The position numbers and the translations under genes were made by a program. Under the pieces are notes generated by a model that was not told the DNA's origin, ran no database searches, and saw only the letters and a program-made list of their open reading frames with translations. A stretch of DNA of 64,000 bases, from positions 1-64,000 of the forward strand of contig CALAJT010000027.1 of the NCBI GenBank assembly GCA_937923145.1. The letters are read 5' to 3'. Below are positions 34,294 to 44,629 of the stretch, piece by piece. How positions within the stretch are numbered: position 1 is the first letter of the stretch; every line of letters begins with the position of its first letter. This stretch comes from an uncultured Rubritalea sp. Lineage in GTDB: Bacteria; Verrucomicrobiota; Verrucomicrobiia; Verrucomicrobiales; Akkermansiaceae.

Positions 34294-36696
34294 TTATTTT
34301 GATTTAAAATGTTTAGTCCTAGTCATCTGAAATGGTATGCTATTACAGACGGAGTGGATCAGAGTTCGGAATGAATGATTGTTATTTCTGGATTCATCCA
34401 TAATAAGGTCAATCGCTGGCTTATCATAATATTCAACGCCACGACCAATACTGTAGATAAGTAGCTTCTCAGTGAGACAACGCATAAACTCCTCTGACTT
34501 GTTAGAACGTAGCACACTTCTGAGCTCTGCGCCATCTTGAATATCCTCGCCACTGACTAGCTTTCCTGTGGTATCGATGACTTTGCCATTCGAGCGAGTG
34601 CGCCATTTGCCAATGCCGCTGAAATTCTGTAGAGCGAAGCCAAGGGGATCTAGAAGCTTATGGCAAGTTGCACATTCAGCTTTCTCTCGATGTGCTTCGA
34701 GTTGCTCCCTCAAGCTCACGTGCTTTTTCTTAGATTTCTTAGTCTCAAGAGCAGGTATGTCTTGGGGCGGTGGAGGTGTCGGGCTGCCGATGATGTTATC
34801 TAGCACCCATTTACCTCTTAGTACTGGGGACGTTCTGTCTGGATAGGAAGTTAGTGTCAGTATTGAAGCTTGTCCGAGCAGTCCACCTCGTTGCTTACGT
34901 TGCTGGGGACTAAGTGTTACTTTACGGAAATGATTGCCTTCTACATTCTCAATATCATAGAAATTCGCTAAATTTTCATTCAGATATGTATAGTCAGAAT
35001 CTAGACAATCAAGTGCACTAAGGTCGTTATTAATGAGGTTTTCAAGAAAGAGGTTAGTTTCTTTTATCGCATCTAATCTTAACGACTTACTCCATTGCGG
35101 ATAGAGTTTTGAATTAGGAGAATGCACATCAAGATCACGAAGTTGGAGCCATTGTCCGCCGAAGTTTTCGATGAATCTGACGGCTTTAGGATCATCTAAC
35201 ATACGATTTATTTCAGCACTTAGATTTTCGCGAAGCTGGTTGCTTTTAGCTTTCTCTAGTAATGTAGAATCAGGAGCAGACGACCATAGGAAGTATGATA
35301 AGCGAGAGGCTAGAGCATATTCAGTAATCAGGGTTTTTCCATTTTTAATATCTTCATTTATCAATGGATCACTATTTAGGTAAAGAAAGTGAGGGGAGAT
35401 CAACATTGCCTGAATCCCTAGCGAGATTTGTTCTTCTAGATCTTTTTCAGTCTCTACTTTAGGATCTATAAATTGATTATAGCTTTCGATCTCTTGGATA
35501 GAAACTTCTCTACGAAATGCCCTGCGAGCAAAATTTAACCAAACTTCCTGAGCATACATTTCAGGTGTCTGAGAGACAGTGCGCTGCGGGAAAAGTGCAC
35601 GATGTGTCGCTGGCTTCTCAGGTCGCCCTAAATCAGTGGGTCCTGTAAGGCTTACCATGTGAACTTTTAAATTACGATCTCTCTTGCTATTGTCTGGGTG
35701 GTCGGGATCGTATAAATCATTAGTGTAATTGATGGTTAAGTTGGATTTTTTATCTAATGGTAATGTCACTTTACAGAGCCTGTTTGACTCACCAGGGGGG
35801 ATAGTAAATTTAGCGATACTACGGTCAGCTAGTCTGATTTCGAGTATAGCATGCTCGTCACCAGCAGGTGTAGATGACGCTTCTATTTCTAATATATAGG
35901 TGCCTTTGGTAAGTCCTTGTAATGTTTCTTTTGGTAGCTGAGCAGAGCCGTTCACATAGAAGTGACCCTTGGTGATTCTCTTAGGCTCGTAGATGAGCTC
36001 GTCTAGCTTGAATGTTTGTTTATTCCATGGCATGTCGCCGATGATGGTGGCTTTGTTTAAAGCTGATTCTGCCGCACTGAGATACTTCTCTATGTGCGCT
36101 GATGACACTGTATGGACATCGCTAATAGTATCAAACCCATAGCCAGTATCATCTAGAGGAAGGATGGTTTCCACTTCAACCTCTACTCCTAACAGATCGT
36201 AAATAGTATTGCGGTATTCATTCCGATTAAGCCTTCTGATGACAACACTCCCTGGGTCTGGATTTTCACTATCAGTGTGGAATATCGTATTCTCGATCCA
36301 CTGGCTGATGAGCTTTGCCTCTTGTTGCTGAGGCTGATCCTCATCGAGTGGAGGCATGAGTTTTAGGTCTAGATGGTTCTTAATTTTGCCCCATGTTTCA
36401 CGATCCTGAATCATGCTAGCAAAGCTGGTGTATTGATCCATATCGAGGTCACCTTTATCAGACCCTTCACCATGACAATCATAGCAATAATGCTCCATCA
36501 ATGGCTTAACATCTTGTTCAAAGGTGACGAAGTGGGATTCAGGGTCTACTTCTTGGGTAGATGTTTGAGCCTCTATTTTAGGAATAGGATTAAATGCTGA
36601 CCCACCAATGACATAGCCTATAGCACTTATGAATATTAGCATGCTGACCTTGAGCCATACGCTAATCTTATTCTGGGCCTTTCTACGTCTTTTCAT
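34294..36696 (-). CDS. Exported c-type-cytochrome/DUF1587-1592-1588-1585 protein
   Basis: 800 residues. Membrane signal segment (about 13-30), then a Planctomycete-type cytochrome c motif (VKPLMEHYCYDCHGEGSDKGDLDM; heme CxxCH), then DUF1587 (VVIRRLNRNEYRNTIYDLLGVEV), a carbohydrate-binding-like beta region, DUF1592 (ARRAFRREVSIQEIESY; YALASRLSYFLWSSAPD), DUF1588 (RGGLLGQASILTLTSYPDRTSPVLRGKWVLD and ECATCHKLLDPLGFAL) and DUF1585 at the end. A second CxxCH at ECATCH is a DUF1588 hallmark. Probably an exported redox protein working with the DUF1552 partner downstream. Confidence 0.92.
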   Translation of the reverse strand: MKRRRKAQNKISVWLKVSMLIFISAIGYVIGGSAFNPIPKIEAQTSTQEVDPESHFVTFEQDVKPLMEHYCYDCHGEGSDKGDLDMDQYTSFASMIQDRETWGKIKNHLDLKLMPPLDEDQPQQQEAKLISQWIENTIFHTDSENPDPGSVVIRRLNRNEYRNTIYDLLGVEVEVETILPLDDTGYGFDTISDVHTVSSAHIEKYLSAAESALNKATIIGDMPWNKQTFKLDELIYEPKRITKGHFYVNGSAQLPKETLQGLTKGTYILEIEASSTPAGDEHAILEIRLADRSIAKFTIPPGESNRLCKVTLPLDKKSNLTINYTNDLYDPDHPDNSKRDRNLKVHMVSLTGPTDLGRPEKPATHRALFPQRTVSQTPEMYAQEVWLNFARRAFRREVSIQEIESYNQFIDPKVETEKDLEEQISLGIQAMLISPHFLYLNSDPLINEDIKNGKTLITEYALASRLSYFLWSSAPDSTLLEKAKSNQLRENLSAEINRMLDDPKAVRFIENFGGQWLQLRDLDVHSPNSKLYPQWSKSLRLDAIKETNLFLENLINNDLSALDCLDSDYTYLNENLANFYDIENVEGNHFRKVTLSPQQRKQRGGLLGQASILTLTSYPDRTSPVLRGKWVLDNIIGSPTPPPPQDIPALETKKSKKKHVSLREQLEAHREKAECATCHKLLDPLGFALQNFSGIGKWRTRSNGKVIDTTGKLVSGEDIQDGAELRSVLRSNKSEEFMRCLTEKLLIYSIGRGVEYYDKPAIDLIMDESRNNNHSFRTLIHSVCNSIPFQMTRTKHFKSK

Positions 36697-36748
36697 TACT
36701 CTTATGATAATATTACAGTACTATACGACACAGAGAACTGAAAGCCTA

Positions 36749-37867
36749 CTAAGAACCTTCAATCTCTTCTAGCCAAGCATCCATTCCACCCTCGATATTG
36801 ACCAACTGACTAAATCCTAGCCCAGCCAGTATAGCACAAGCTTTGGCACTTCGCATCCCAGCTTTACAGTGAATATAAAGTGGTTGATCTTTAGGTAAGT
36901 CTGAAGCAGCGTCTGCGACAGTTGGTAGGGGGATGAGCTTACTTCCAGAGATAGAGCATTCTGCATGTTCAGCAGGCATGCGGACATCGATGAGTAGTCC
37001 ATCGAGTCCATTATCTAATTTCTTCTTAAGTTCAGTTACGCTTATTTCGGTCATACTTTCTGGTGGTTTAGTACCACAAAAATCTTCGTAGTCGATTAAT
37101 ACTGTGACGGTCGGATTATCTCCACAAAGCGGGCATTGGGGGTCTTTCTTTAAATTGAATGTTCTAAACTCAGTATTGAGCGCATCGTAGTGAGTGAGCT
37201 TACCGAGTGGAGGTTTTCCAGCGCCTAACAGAAGTTTGATAGCCTCCATAGCCTGAAGCGACCCAATGATCCCTGGTAAGACTCCTAAAACACCAGCCTC
37301 TGCACAACTCGGAACAGTTCCAGGATCAGGTGGCTCAGGAAGCATACAGCGATAACAAGGTCCACCTAGGTGAGGTGCAAAGACACTCATCTGCCCCTCA
37401 AACCTAAAGATAGAACCATAGATATTTGGCTTTTTGAGTAGAAATGAAACGTCATTAGAGAGGTAGCGAGTGGGGAAGTTATCTGTCCCATCAATGATCA
37501 CATCGTAATCCTTCGCTATCACCATCGCATTCTCAGCTGTGAATTTAGCTGGGATTGTGACTACCTCGATATGAGGATTAATCTCTAACAGACGGGCTTT
37601 AGCAGATTCTAGTTTCGATTTTCCAATCCAAGATTCGCCGTGAATAATCTGACGCTGAAGATTAGAGGCTTCAACTTTGTCATCGTCTACAATACCGATC
37701 TGACCCACACCAGCGGCCGCTAAATAGAGTGCAACAGGGGAACCCAGCCCACCAGCGCCGATACACAGCACTGATGATGCCTTGAGCTTCTCTTGCCCCT
37801 CTGACCCTACTTCTGGTAGGGTGAAGTGTCTGGCATAGCGGTTCTTTTCTTCAGCTGAAAGTGACAT
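36749..37867 (-). CDS. MoeB/ThiF-type E1-like adenylyltransferase with C-terminal rhodanese domain
   Basis: 372 residues. N-terminal E1-like domain with nucleotide-binding GAGGLGSPVALYLAAAGVG, NLQRQIIH and adenylation Asp in DGTDNFPTRYL; zinc Cys pairs CYRCM and CPLCG. C-terminal rhodanese domain (about 265-372) with active-site Cys in HCKAGMRSA. This MOCS3-like fusion activates ubiquitin-like sulphur carriers (MoaD or ThiS) and transfers sulphur to them. With moaA elsewhere in the window, a role in molybdopterin synthesis is reasonable; thiamine is the alternative. Confidence 0.9.
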   Translation of the reverse strand: MSLSAEEKNRYARHFTLPEVGSEGQEKLKASSVLCIGAGGLGSPVALYLAAAGVGQIGIVDDDKVEASNLQRQIIHGESWIGKSKLESAKARLLEINPHIEVVTIPAKFTAENAMVIAKDYDVIIDGTDNFPTRYLSNDVSFLLKKPNIYGSIFRFEGQMSVFAPHLGGPCYRCMLPEPPDPGTVPSCAEAGVLGVLPGIIGSLQAMEAIKLLLGAGKPPLGKLTHYDALNTEFRTFNLKKDPQCPLCGDNPTVTVLIDYEDFCGTKPPESMTEISVTELKKKLDNGLDGLLIDVRMPAEHAECSISGSKLIPLPTVADAASDLPKDQPLYIHCKAGMRSAKACAILAGLGFSQLVNIEGGMDAWLEEIEGS

Positions 37868-37885
37868 TATATTTCGATAGTTAAG

Positions 37886-39592
37886 CTAGTGAGTGGCGTC
37901 TCCAGATCCCTTCGGATTATGAATCTTTGCTACCATCTTCTGAATGTCTTCAGGAGGAGCAGGAGTGAATGCTGAGACCACGAATGCTATGATGAAGTTT
38001 AGTAGCATCCCTACGAAACCGATTCCTTCAGGCGAAATTCCAAAGAAATATTGGTCTGAAGTTCCACCCATAAACTGGAAGTAGATGATGTAGAACAGCG
38101 TGAAACAGATACCAACGATCATTCCAGCAGTAGCTCCTTCTTTGTTCACCTTCTTAGAGAAAATACCCATGAGTAGAGTCGGGAAGAATGATGAAGCGGC
38201 AAGTCCGAACGCAAAGGCAACTGTTTTAGCGATGAAGGCTGATGGTGGATTAATACCGAACCAGCATGCAATGATTAGCGAGACTAGAGAGGCTATTCGT
38301 GCCCATTTGATTTCTTGTTTATCAGTGAGGTCTGGATTGATTATCTTCTTCATCAAATCATGTGAAATCGAGGTCGAGAGGACGAGCAGTAGTCCAGCGG
38401 CAGTGGACAATGCCGCTGCGATACAACCAGCCATCAGTAACGCAATGACCCATTGTGGAGTATCACCCATGTAAGGGTTAGCCATGACAATGATGTCAGC
38501 TCCAAATGTAAGTTCATTAGCTGCGATATTACCTTCAGCTCTATCTAGAGCAGAGTATTGCATAAGGCCATCGCCATTCTTATCTTCCCATTTCATTTGC
38601 CCTGATTTCTCAAATCGCTCGAACCAATCAGGAGCTTCTGCATGAGGAGTATTATTCAGTTTCTCCACTAGGTTAACTCTGGAGAAGGAACCTACCGCAG
38701 ATGCAGTGAGGTAAATGACCGCGATGAATGAAAGTGTCCAGCACGCAGACTTTCTAACTGCTTTAACGTCTTTCACTGTAAAGAATCTAACAATTACGTG
38801 TGGCAGACCAGCCGTGCCACACATAAGTGCTGCCGTGATACAAAACATATTGAGCTTACTAAGGTTCGAACTTGTAAACTCTTTAAATCCTAGTTCTGTA
38901 TTGATATTATTAATTTTCTCTAGGAAGGGAAGCGACTCACCATTTGCAGTGTAATCGCCTATGAGACCCAGTTGTGGAATGACATTTCCAGTAAGAGCCA
39001 TAGAGATGAATATGGCGGGTAGAGTGTAAGCAAAAGCCATCACGCAATACTGTGCAACCTGAGTATAAGTGATGCCTTTCATTCCTCCTAGCCCAGCATA
39101 GAAGAATACAATAGCAGCCCCAATAATTACTCCAGCCTCGATAGGAATTTCAAATAGCTGAGAGAAAACAACTCCAACTCCACGCATTTGCCCCATGATA
39201 TACGTAAGCGAGATAAAGAGGGCACAGATCACTGCTATAAAGCGTGTGAAGTTGGAATAGTAACGATCGCCAATGAAGTCTGGCACAGTTGATTTACCAA
39301 ATTTACGTAGGTAGGGTACCATGAGGATAGTAAGAAGGACGAAACCACCAGTCCACCCCATTAGGAATCGCGAAGCATCATAGCCAGTAAGAGCGATTCC
39401 ACCAGCCATTGAAATGAAGGTAGCTGCGGACATCCAGTCCGCCGCTGTTGCCATACCATTGGCTAAAGGAGAGACACCTCCACCAGCGGTGTAATATTCT
39501 TTAGTAGAAGTAGCACGGGATTTCAGCGCTATTCCGATGTATATAGCGAATGTAATCCCAATGAAGATAAAGTTTAGTGTGTCCTGGCTCAT
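37886..39592 (-). CDS. Sodium:solute symporter, large subunit (ActP-like)
   Basis: 568 residues, about 13 membrane helices of the SSS family. Typical stretches are [44 protein letters not shown] and [21 protein letters not shown] (sodium-site helix). It belongs to the branch that pairs with a small DUF4212 subunit, whose stop codon is directly followed by this ATG. Substrate uncertain: acetate, other short carboxylates and solutes are possible in this branch. Confidence 0.9.
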   Translation of the reverse strand: MSQDTLNFIFIGITFAIYIGIALKSRATSTKEYYTAGGGVSPLANGMATAADWMSAATFISMAGGIALTGYDASRFLMGWTGGFVLLTILMVPYLRKFGKSTVPDFIGDRYYSNFTRFIAVICALFISLTYIMGQMRGVGVVFSQLFEIPIEAGVIIGAAIVFFYAGLGGMKGITYTQVAQYCVMAFAYTLPAIFISMALTGNVIPQLGLIGDYTANGESLPFLEKINNINTELGFKEFTSSNLSKLNMFCITAALMCGTAGLPHVIVRFFTVKDVKAVRKSACWTLSFIAVIYLTASAVGSFSRVNLVEKLNNTPHAEAPDWFERFEKSGQMKWEDKNGDGLMQYSALDRAEGNIAANELTFGADIIVMANPYMGDTPQWVIALLMAGCIAAALSTAAGLLLVLSTSISHDLMKKIINPDLTDKQEIKWARIASLVSLIIACWFGINPPSAFIAKTVAFAFGLAASSFFPTLLMGIFSKKVNKEGATAGMIVGICFTLFYIIYFQFMGGTSDQYFFGISPEGIGFVGMLLNFIIAFVVSAFTPAPPEDIQKMVAKIHNPKGSGDATH

Positions 39593-39895
39593 CTATTTAG
39601 CTTTCTTGTTAGAAGTTTCAGAATAGCCATGCTTCTCATCGAGTCTTCCCATAAGGATGGCATAAGCGATAAGAATAAGAACGAAGCAAATAATAGAACC
39701 CTGCTGAGACATCCAGAACCCGAGTGGAGCATTGCCCACACTAAAAGCGTCATCAAGCTGCTCACGGAACAAAATTCCACAGCCAAAACTGACAACAAAC
39801 CAGATGGTCAAAAGACTGAACAATATAATCAAACTAGCTCGTCTGTAGCCACCAGAAGTTCCGGTGGAGTTGTCGTCGGTGTGTTTTTCTTCCAT
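39593..39895 (-). CDS. DUF4212 small subunit of the sodium:solute symporter
   Basis: 100 residues with two membrane helices (about 24-46 and 66-83) and the family pattern SLLTIWFVVSFGCGILFREQLD...PLGFWMSQQGSI. The gene abuts the large subunit with no intergenic base. DUF4212 proteins are consistently found as the partner of ActP-like symporters. Confidence 0.9.
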   Translation of the reverse strand: MEEKHTDDNSTGTSGGYRRASLIILFSLLTIWFVVSFGCGILFREQLDDAFSVGNAPLGFWMSQQGSIICFVLILIAYAILMGRLDEKHGYSETSNKKAK

Positions 39896-39987
39896 AATGA
39901 ATTTCGTAGATAATGCCTAGAATGTATTAACAGTTCAAACTCACTCTCGACAAGGGTAAAGTGCATATCACATGACAAGGAACTAGA

Positions 39988-40435
39988 CTAGGGTTTGTTT
40001 GTTAATAGGTGCGAAATGTATAGAAGAATCCAGACTTAGGGAACCATAGCTTTGAATAGATTAAGATTTTTCTCATGCCTCGTTGCTATTCTTCGAAATC
40101 GTTTGAGCTTTTGAGAGAAGTTTTCTACTTTAACCTTTTCTTGTAGATGTGTTCGTCAAACTCAGGAATGTTTAGTCTATATTACTGGTAAACTAGGGTT
40201 GAATTCTACTTCTTGTTATTCAAGTGTCATTTTGAAATACGCAGTAGCCTGAGTCGGATCAGCCTATTTCCTCCAGTTAGAATACAACTCAAAGGTTACT
40301 CTAGAGAATATATTTTTTAGGAGGTTTTGATCGTCTGTTGATAAATAAGCTTTATTATACTTCTCCAAAAGTAGCGCTTAGTGTGTTGAGATACATATAC
40401 ATATAAATATTAATTTAATTGCAAATACGCCCTAG
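39988..40435 (-). mobile_element. Degenerate, internally deleted IS5-type element, copy 2
   Basis: Minus-strand relative of the element at 4168-5021. Ends are CTAGGGTTTGTTTG at 39988 and GCAAATACGCCCTAG at 40421-40435, which form inverted repeats of the family CTAGGGCRTRTTTGC. Inside, 40015-40193 matches the transposase C-terminus (including the IYKERHKVENLFQKLKRF segment), and 40240-40310 matches the middle (around the GYPLSCIITGG segment); the rest is deleted. Frameshifts and deletions exclude function. It fills most of the 617-base gap between the symporter and the next gene; 39896-39987 may hold the symporter promoter. Confidence 0.82.
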
Positions 40436-40512
40436 ATAAATTGCGAAGAAGGGCAAATCGAACTAGAAAAAGAACCTCTTGAAATCCCTCTAACAGACGC
40501 TATTTAGAAGTC

Positions 40513-40815
40513 ATGGAATTACTAGCAGTATACGAGGACAAAGATGATGCAGAAGCCGCCAAATCAAAGGTCACGGGAGCCCTCCGTCTAGCCAGCGACC
40601 GAGATGATAACCAAGTAGTCTACCGACTCTTCGCAACCCCAACATGGGCGAATTTCTATGCACTAGAAATGTATGAACTACCGAAGCTCAAGCACCTAGT
40701 AGACCAACGAAAATCAGGGGGGACTTATGATGCGGCTGAACATGAACGTCTTATCACTGGGCTAGGGATAGTAGTGAATACTTATGATCTGAAAATCCCT
40801 GATCATTGGTTGTAA
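40513..40815 (+). CDS. Hypothetical small soluble protein
   Basis: 100 residues, no signal or membrane segment, C-terminal VVNTYDLKIPDHWL. Codon pattern and protein composition look coding. No family recognised. It lies just after the dead IS, with 213 bases of AT-rich, apparently empty sequence before the next gene. Confidence 0.6.
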   Translation: MELLAVYEDKDDAEAAKSKVTGALRLASDRDDNQVVYRLFATPTWANFYALEMYELPKLKHLVDQRKSGGTYDAAEHERLITGLGIVVNTYDLKIPDHWL

Positions 40816-41028
40816 AAAAAGTTAAAGTTTTTCCTATGAAAGTATGACGTTCTTGTTCCTGAGAATGAGTAATTCATTTTGTATGCTTATCTGGTATTTC
40901 AGTAGAAGTCTGTTAGAAAATCACTCTCTAGGTTGATAGCCAAAAAAGTTTTATCTATGTTTTAGATTGCCAAAATAGAGGATTGGGAGATAGTTAGGTT
41001 AATTTAATTTTTTCAAACTCTAACATTT

Positions 41029-42552
41029 ATGATAAAGACACCCGAAAATAATAAGGATGAGAGCACTGGTGAAGTGAGTGGCTCTAGGGAGAAAGTTGGT
41101 TCTAATACAGCTGGAAGAAGTAGACTCAGTGAGTTTGGTCTGGAGGCTCCTACAGGTAATGCGAAGAACTTTGTGCTGGATACGAATGTGTTATTGCACG
41201 ATCCAGGTTGCTTAAATCGGTTCGGTGATAATCATATTTGTATCCCTGCGGATGTCTTGAGCGAGCTGGATAAATTTAAGACTGAGCAAACTGAGCGTGG
41301 GGCGAATGCTAGACGTGTGCATCGTAAACTGACGGAAATTTTTTCTGAGGCTGAGAGTGTGACTAAGGGCGTGGAGACTGATGGTGGAGGCACTGTGAGA
41401 TTGGTCATCTATGACCCTACTTTTTGTATGGAGAGTAGTGTAATACTTGCGCAGTTTTTAAGAATCTTCCCAGATAAGGCTCGGGTAGATCATAGAATTT
41501 TAGCGGTGACTCTATTGCTGACTGAGCATAATGAAGCTCCTGTGGTCCTAGTGACCAAGGACCTGAATATGCAGCTGAAAGCCAAGGCCGTTCATATCAA
41601 ATGTGAAGACTACCAGAATGATAAAGTAGATCCTGGTGAAGTAAGTAACTATGATATTTTTCCAGTGGATGTGGATGGTAATGAACTGCAGAGATTTGCC
41701 AGTAGTGGAGATTTGGAACTACCACATGAGCGCCGTCAGGGTGTGGTGCTGAATCAATATGTCCTATTGAAAGCGAGCGAGAAGCAGACTATGCCTGCTA
41801 GACTAGACGCGAATGGGATTTTCGTGAGACTTCAGATTCCTGAGGTGCTTAGGATTCCTGATGGTCATAATCTAAAGCCGCTGAACTTAGGGCAGAAGTG
41901 TCTGATCGATGCGTTATTGAACCCAGATATTTCGCTAGTGACTTGTTACGGTCAGGCTGGAACAGGGAAGACGCTGGTGGCTGTTGCTGCAGGTCTGCAC
42001 GAGATGTTTAACCGCCGCTATAATGGGATTACAGTCAGTAGACCGGTAGTAGCGATGGGGGAGCAGCTGGGATTCCTTCCAGGTGATTTGGATGAGAAAA
42101 TGCGTCCTTGGTTACAACCTATTTATGATGCGCTTGAGTTGCTAATGGCTCCACCAGTATCGAAGCAACAGCCCAAGAGGAAACAAGGGAAAGGGAGCGA
42201 AACTTCGAAGACTGCAAAGGTATACGATCATCTGATCGAGCAGGGTGTTGTAGAGATAGAGGCTCTGGCTTACATTCGTGGTCGCTCGATACCTAACAGG
42301 TTTTTCGTGCTAGATGAAGCTCAGCAGCTGACTCCGCAGGAAGCGAAAACGGTGGTGACGCGAATGTCCAGTGGATCGAAACTAGTGATGGTGGGCGATC
42401 CTGCTCAGATCGATAATCCTTATGTGGATAGTAGGAGTAATGGACTTGTCTACACTAGGAATCGCCTGAAAGGCCAGCCCTTCACTGCACATGTCTCGCT
42501 AAGTCGTGGTGAGCGTAGCCCGTTGGCAGAGGCTGGAGCTCAGTTAATGTAA
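41029..42552 (+). CDS. PIN-domain PhoH-like ATPase (PhoH2/YlaK type)
   Basis: 507 residues. N-terminal PIN nuclease domain (about 47-200: FVLDTNVLLHDP, VLSELDKFK, DHRILAVTLLLTEH, VLVTKDLNMQLKA) and a C-terminal PhoH ATPase with GQAGTGKT (Walker A), RPVVAMGEQLGFLPGDLDEKM and FFVLDEAQQLTP (Walker B). PhoH2 proteins are described as RNA helicase/ribonucleases. A basic insert (PKRKQGKGSETSKTAK) sits before the Walker B region. Unlike the shorter PhoH at 11029, it carries the nuclease domain. Confidence 0.92.
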   Translation: MIKTPENNKDESTGEVSGSREKVGSNTAGRSRLSEFGLEAPTGNAKNFVLDTNVLLHDPGCLNRFGDNHICIPADVLSELDKFKTEQTERGANARRVHRKLTEIFSEAESVTKGVETDGGGTVRLVIYDPTFCMESSVILAQFLRIFPDKARVDHRILAVTLLLTEHNEAPVVLVTKDLNMQLKAKAVHIKCEDYQNDKVDPGEVSNYDIFPVDVDGNELQRFASSGDLELPHERRQGVVLNQYVLLKASEKQTMPARLDANGIFVRLQIPEVLRIPDGHNLKPLNLGQKCLIDALLNPDISLVTCYGQAGTGKTLVAVAAGLHEMFNRRYNGITVSRPVVAMGEQLGFLPGDLDEKMRPWLQPIYDALELLMAPPVSKQQPKRKQGKGSETSKTAKVYDHLIEQGVVEIEALAYIRGRSIPNRFFVLDEAQQLTPQEAKTVVTRMSSGSKLVMVGDPAQIDNPYVDSRSNGLVYTRNRLKGQPFTAHVSLSRGERSPLAEAGAQLM

Positions 42553-42611
42553 TTACATGGTGCTTCTATTTAGAATTTACATGATGAGTTAGTTAGTCTA
42601 GCGTATGTCAA

Positions 42612-43364
42612 ATGTTAGAGCTTATTAAAGAGGGAGGTGATTTTGTCTGGGTTTTACTCGCACTGGCATTCATCGGAACGGTGATTGTGTTGGAGAGAAT
42701 TGTCTTCTTTCAGAGAACTAAAATCCATGTAGGAGATCTAATCCTAGGTCTTGCCAATCACGTGCGTAAAGGTGCCCATAATGAAGCTCTTCGCGAATCA
42801 GCTAGAGCTCCTGGCTCAGTAGCGCGTGTAGCTCACTCTACGCTCATGAGGCATTATCTTCCTAGAGCCGATCTTCGAGATATTGCCAAAGAAGCTGGGC
42901 AGTTAGAGGTTCCAAGAATAGAGAAAAACCTTCGAGGCCTCTACACGATAGCACTTATCTCTCCTATGGTGGGGATGATGGGGACTATCAATGGTCTTAT
43001 CGTTGGTTTTGTAGATATAAGTGAAAAGGGTGGACTGTCTGATAAGCTAATGGCAAAGGGAATATACGAAAGTCTTATCACGACAGGTTTAGGCTTGTTG
43101 GTAGCAGTTCCTGGCTACCTATTTTATTTATATTTCTACGGTCGTGCAAAACGTCTTGTTCACCGCATTGAGCGTGCTGGTATAGAGGTTGTAAATCTGA
43201 TCTGTGATCAACGCGAAGGCGGTGCTGATGTCGTCAGGCAAGGAACCTTAAGTGGAGCAAATAAAGTGAAGGACAAAAAGATCTACGACAAGATGCATAC
43301 GGCAGATAAGAAACCGACTAAAAAAATCAGCGGTCCTAAGTCTGAAAGTGAAGTAGCAAAATAA
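42612..43364 (+). CDS. MotA/TolQ/ExbB-type proton channel protein
   Basis: 250 residues, three membrane helices (about 10-30, 113-135, 150-172). The family signature is in LRGLYTIALISPMVGMMGTINGLIVGF and GIYESLITTGLGLLVAVPGYLFY. With the ExbD-like protein that follows it would form a proton-driven motor in the inner membrane. A Lys-rich C-terminal tail (KKPTKKISGPKSESE) is unusual in length. First gene of a four-gene operon. Confidence 0.9.
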   Translation: MLELIKEGGDFVWVLLALAFIGTVIVLERIVFFQRTKIHVGDLILGLANHVRKGAHNEALRESARAPGSVARVAHSTLMRHYLPRADLRDIAKEAGQLEVPRIEKNLRGLYTIALISPMVGMMGTINGLIVGFVDISEKGGLSDKLMAKGIYESLITTGLGLLVAVPGYLFYLYFYGRAKRLVHRIERAGIEVVNLICDQREGGADVVRQGTLSGANKVKDKKIYDKMHTADKKPTKKISGPKSESEVAK

Positions 43365-43382
43365 TTTACTAATAAAGTAACA

Positions 43383-43802
43383 ATGAAGCTAGAAATGACA
43401 CTGCCATCCCGTCCAGGCCTGATATATATGTTACCAGGTATGGATATTTTGGCACTCGTGCTTATTCTACCACTTATAGTATCATCGTTTAAATCGAACG
43501 CTGGGATAGAAATAGTGTTGCCTGATTCAGTGCATCGTCTTGCACTGCTAGAGCGTAGTGTCCAAGTTTCTATAAAAGGTGTTATAAATCCTAAAATATG
43601 GGTGAATAAACAGCAAGTGAAAGAGAAGGATTTACTCGAATTAATCGCCAAGGAAATTAGTTTTAAAGAAGGTGATGGGACAGTAGCTATCGCTCTTCAA
43701 GTAGATGTGAAAGTGCCTAGTGGATATAAACAGCGTATTATAGAAATGCTACAGATAGAACATTATCGTGTGTTTGATATGCTAGCCCCTGCGATGCGAT
43801 GA
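43383..43802 (+). CDS. ExbD/TolR-type transport protein
   Basis: 139 residues with one N-terminal membrane helix (about 17-35; GMDILALVLILPLIVSSF), Asp at the start of the helix as in ExbD, and a periplasmic C-terminal domain (VSIKGVINPKIWVNKQQVKEKDLLELIAKEI...). The stop overlaps the start of the next gene by four bases (ATGA). Confidence 0.85.
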   Translation: MKLEMTLPSRPGLIYMLPGMDILALVLILPLIVSSFKSNAGIEIVLPDSVHRLALLERSVQVSIKGVINPKIWVNKQQVKEKDLLELIAKEISFKEGDGTVAIALQVDVKVPSGYKQRIIEMLQIEHYRVFDMLAPAMR

Positions 43803-44629
43803 TACTATTCTCTAGAAAGAAAAAAATCCAACGAGACAGAAATGCGGGCCTAGTCTTTCGCTGGAGAGGCGGATACTCTGGTAACACTGGTGGTCTGACT
43901 CTAGCTATAATCTTAGCTACTTCTATTTTTGCTCTAGGGATGTTAGGTATCAAAGTCTACGTGAGCTCAGAGTCTCCTCCTAGTAGGTATAGATCTGAGA
44001 TTATACAAGTGTCCAAGATAGAACCTGGTTTGAGGTGGCAGTTAGAGAGGAACTCGCCTCATTTAAACTCTTGGGGTAACAATCAAAATGAGCTGGGAGT
44101 CATAGATGTTAGAGATAGAATGTATGATGCTATATATTCTTTAAGTGAAGATAGGATTTCATGGAATACTGTGTCATTTGATCAGCCTACTCTAGAAACT
44201 CCTAGGATTTATCAGGGAGGTAAGGTAACCCTTCCTAGTTTGGCTAGACTTGGATTTAGACATAGACATAGATTATCAAATGTCGCCCTACCAGATGAGA
44301 CAGATGAATTATCTAAGATAATATGGACCTTCGTTCTTTCCTCTAAAGATGAAGCGATGCTGTCAAGATTTCCCGATATGATAGAGTATCCTACTAATAA
44401 TAGAGAGCTATTAAATTACTTAGGGAAGACAGTTAAGTATACGGTTAACATAGATGAGAGAGGCAGCGTTGTCTCATGTTTACCTCTTGATTGGAATACA
44501 GAATCTGAGGTCAAATTGATTGAGAATTGGCTAAATACAGTCCAATTTAAAGAAGCTCAAAATGGTGCAGATGCTATTGAAACAATTATTGTATATGTGA
44601 CTTTAAACGGTAGAGAGGTAGCTGAATGA
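43799..44629 (+). CDS. Membrane protein with TonB-like C-terminus
   Basis: 276 residues: basic cytoplasmic N-terminus, one membrane helix (about 33-53), then a periplasmic region. The last 75 residues (YTVNIDERGSVVSCLPL...VQFKEAQNGADAIETIIVYVTL) follow the TonB C-terminal beta pattern (strand, G-x-V, long helix, LNTVQF, final strand). Its place after ExbB and ExbD supports a TonB-like energy-transducing role. The classical proline-rich linker is lacking, so this is tentative. Confidence 0.6.
   Translation: MILFSRKKKIQRDRNAGLVFRWRGGYSGNTGGLTLAIILATSIFALGMLGIKVYVSSESPPSRYRSEIIQVSKIEPGLRWQLERNSPHLNSWGNNQNELGVIDVRDRMYDAIYSLSEDRISWNTVSFDQPTLETPRIYQGGKVTLPSLARLGFRHRHRLSNVALPDETDELSKIIWTFVLSSKDEAMLSRFPDMIEYPTNNRELLNYLGKTVKYTVNIDERGSVVSCLPLDWNTESEVKLIENWLNTVQFKEAQNGADAIETIIVYVTLNGREVAE

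Noticed and set aside
39593-40513. Small plus-strand frames around the symporter small subunit and IS copy 2
   Set aside because: They are antisense to the DUF4212 gene or lie in a deleted IS; none has a plausible start region or protein-like composition.
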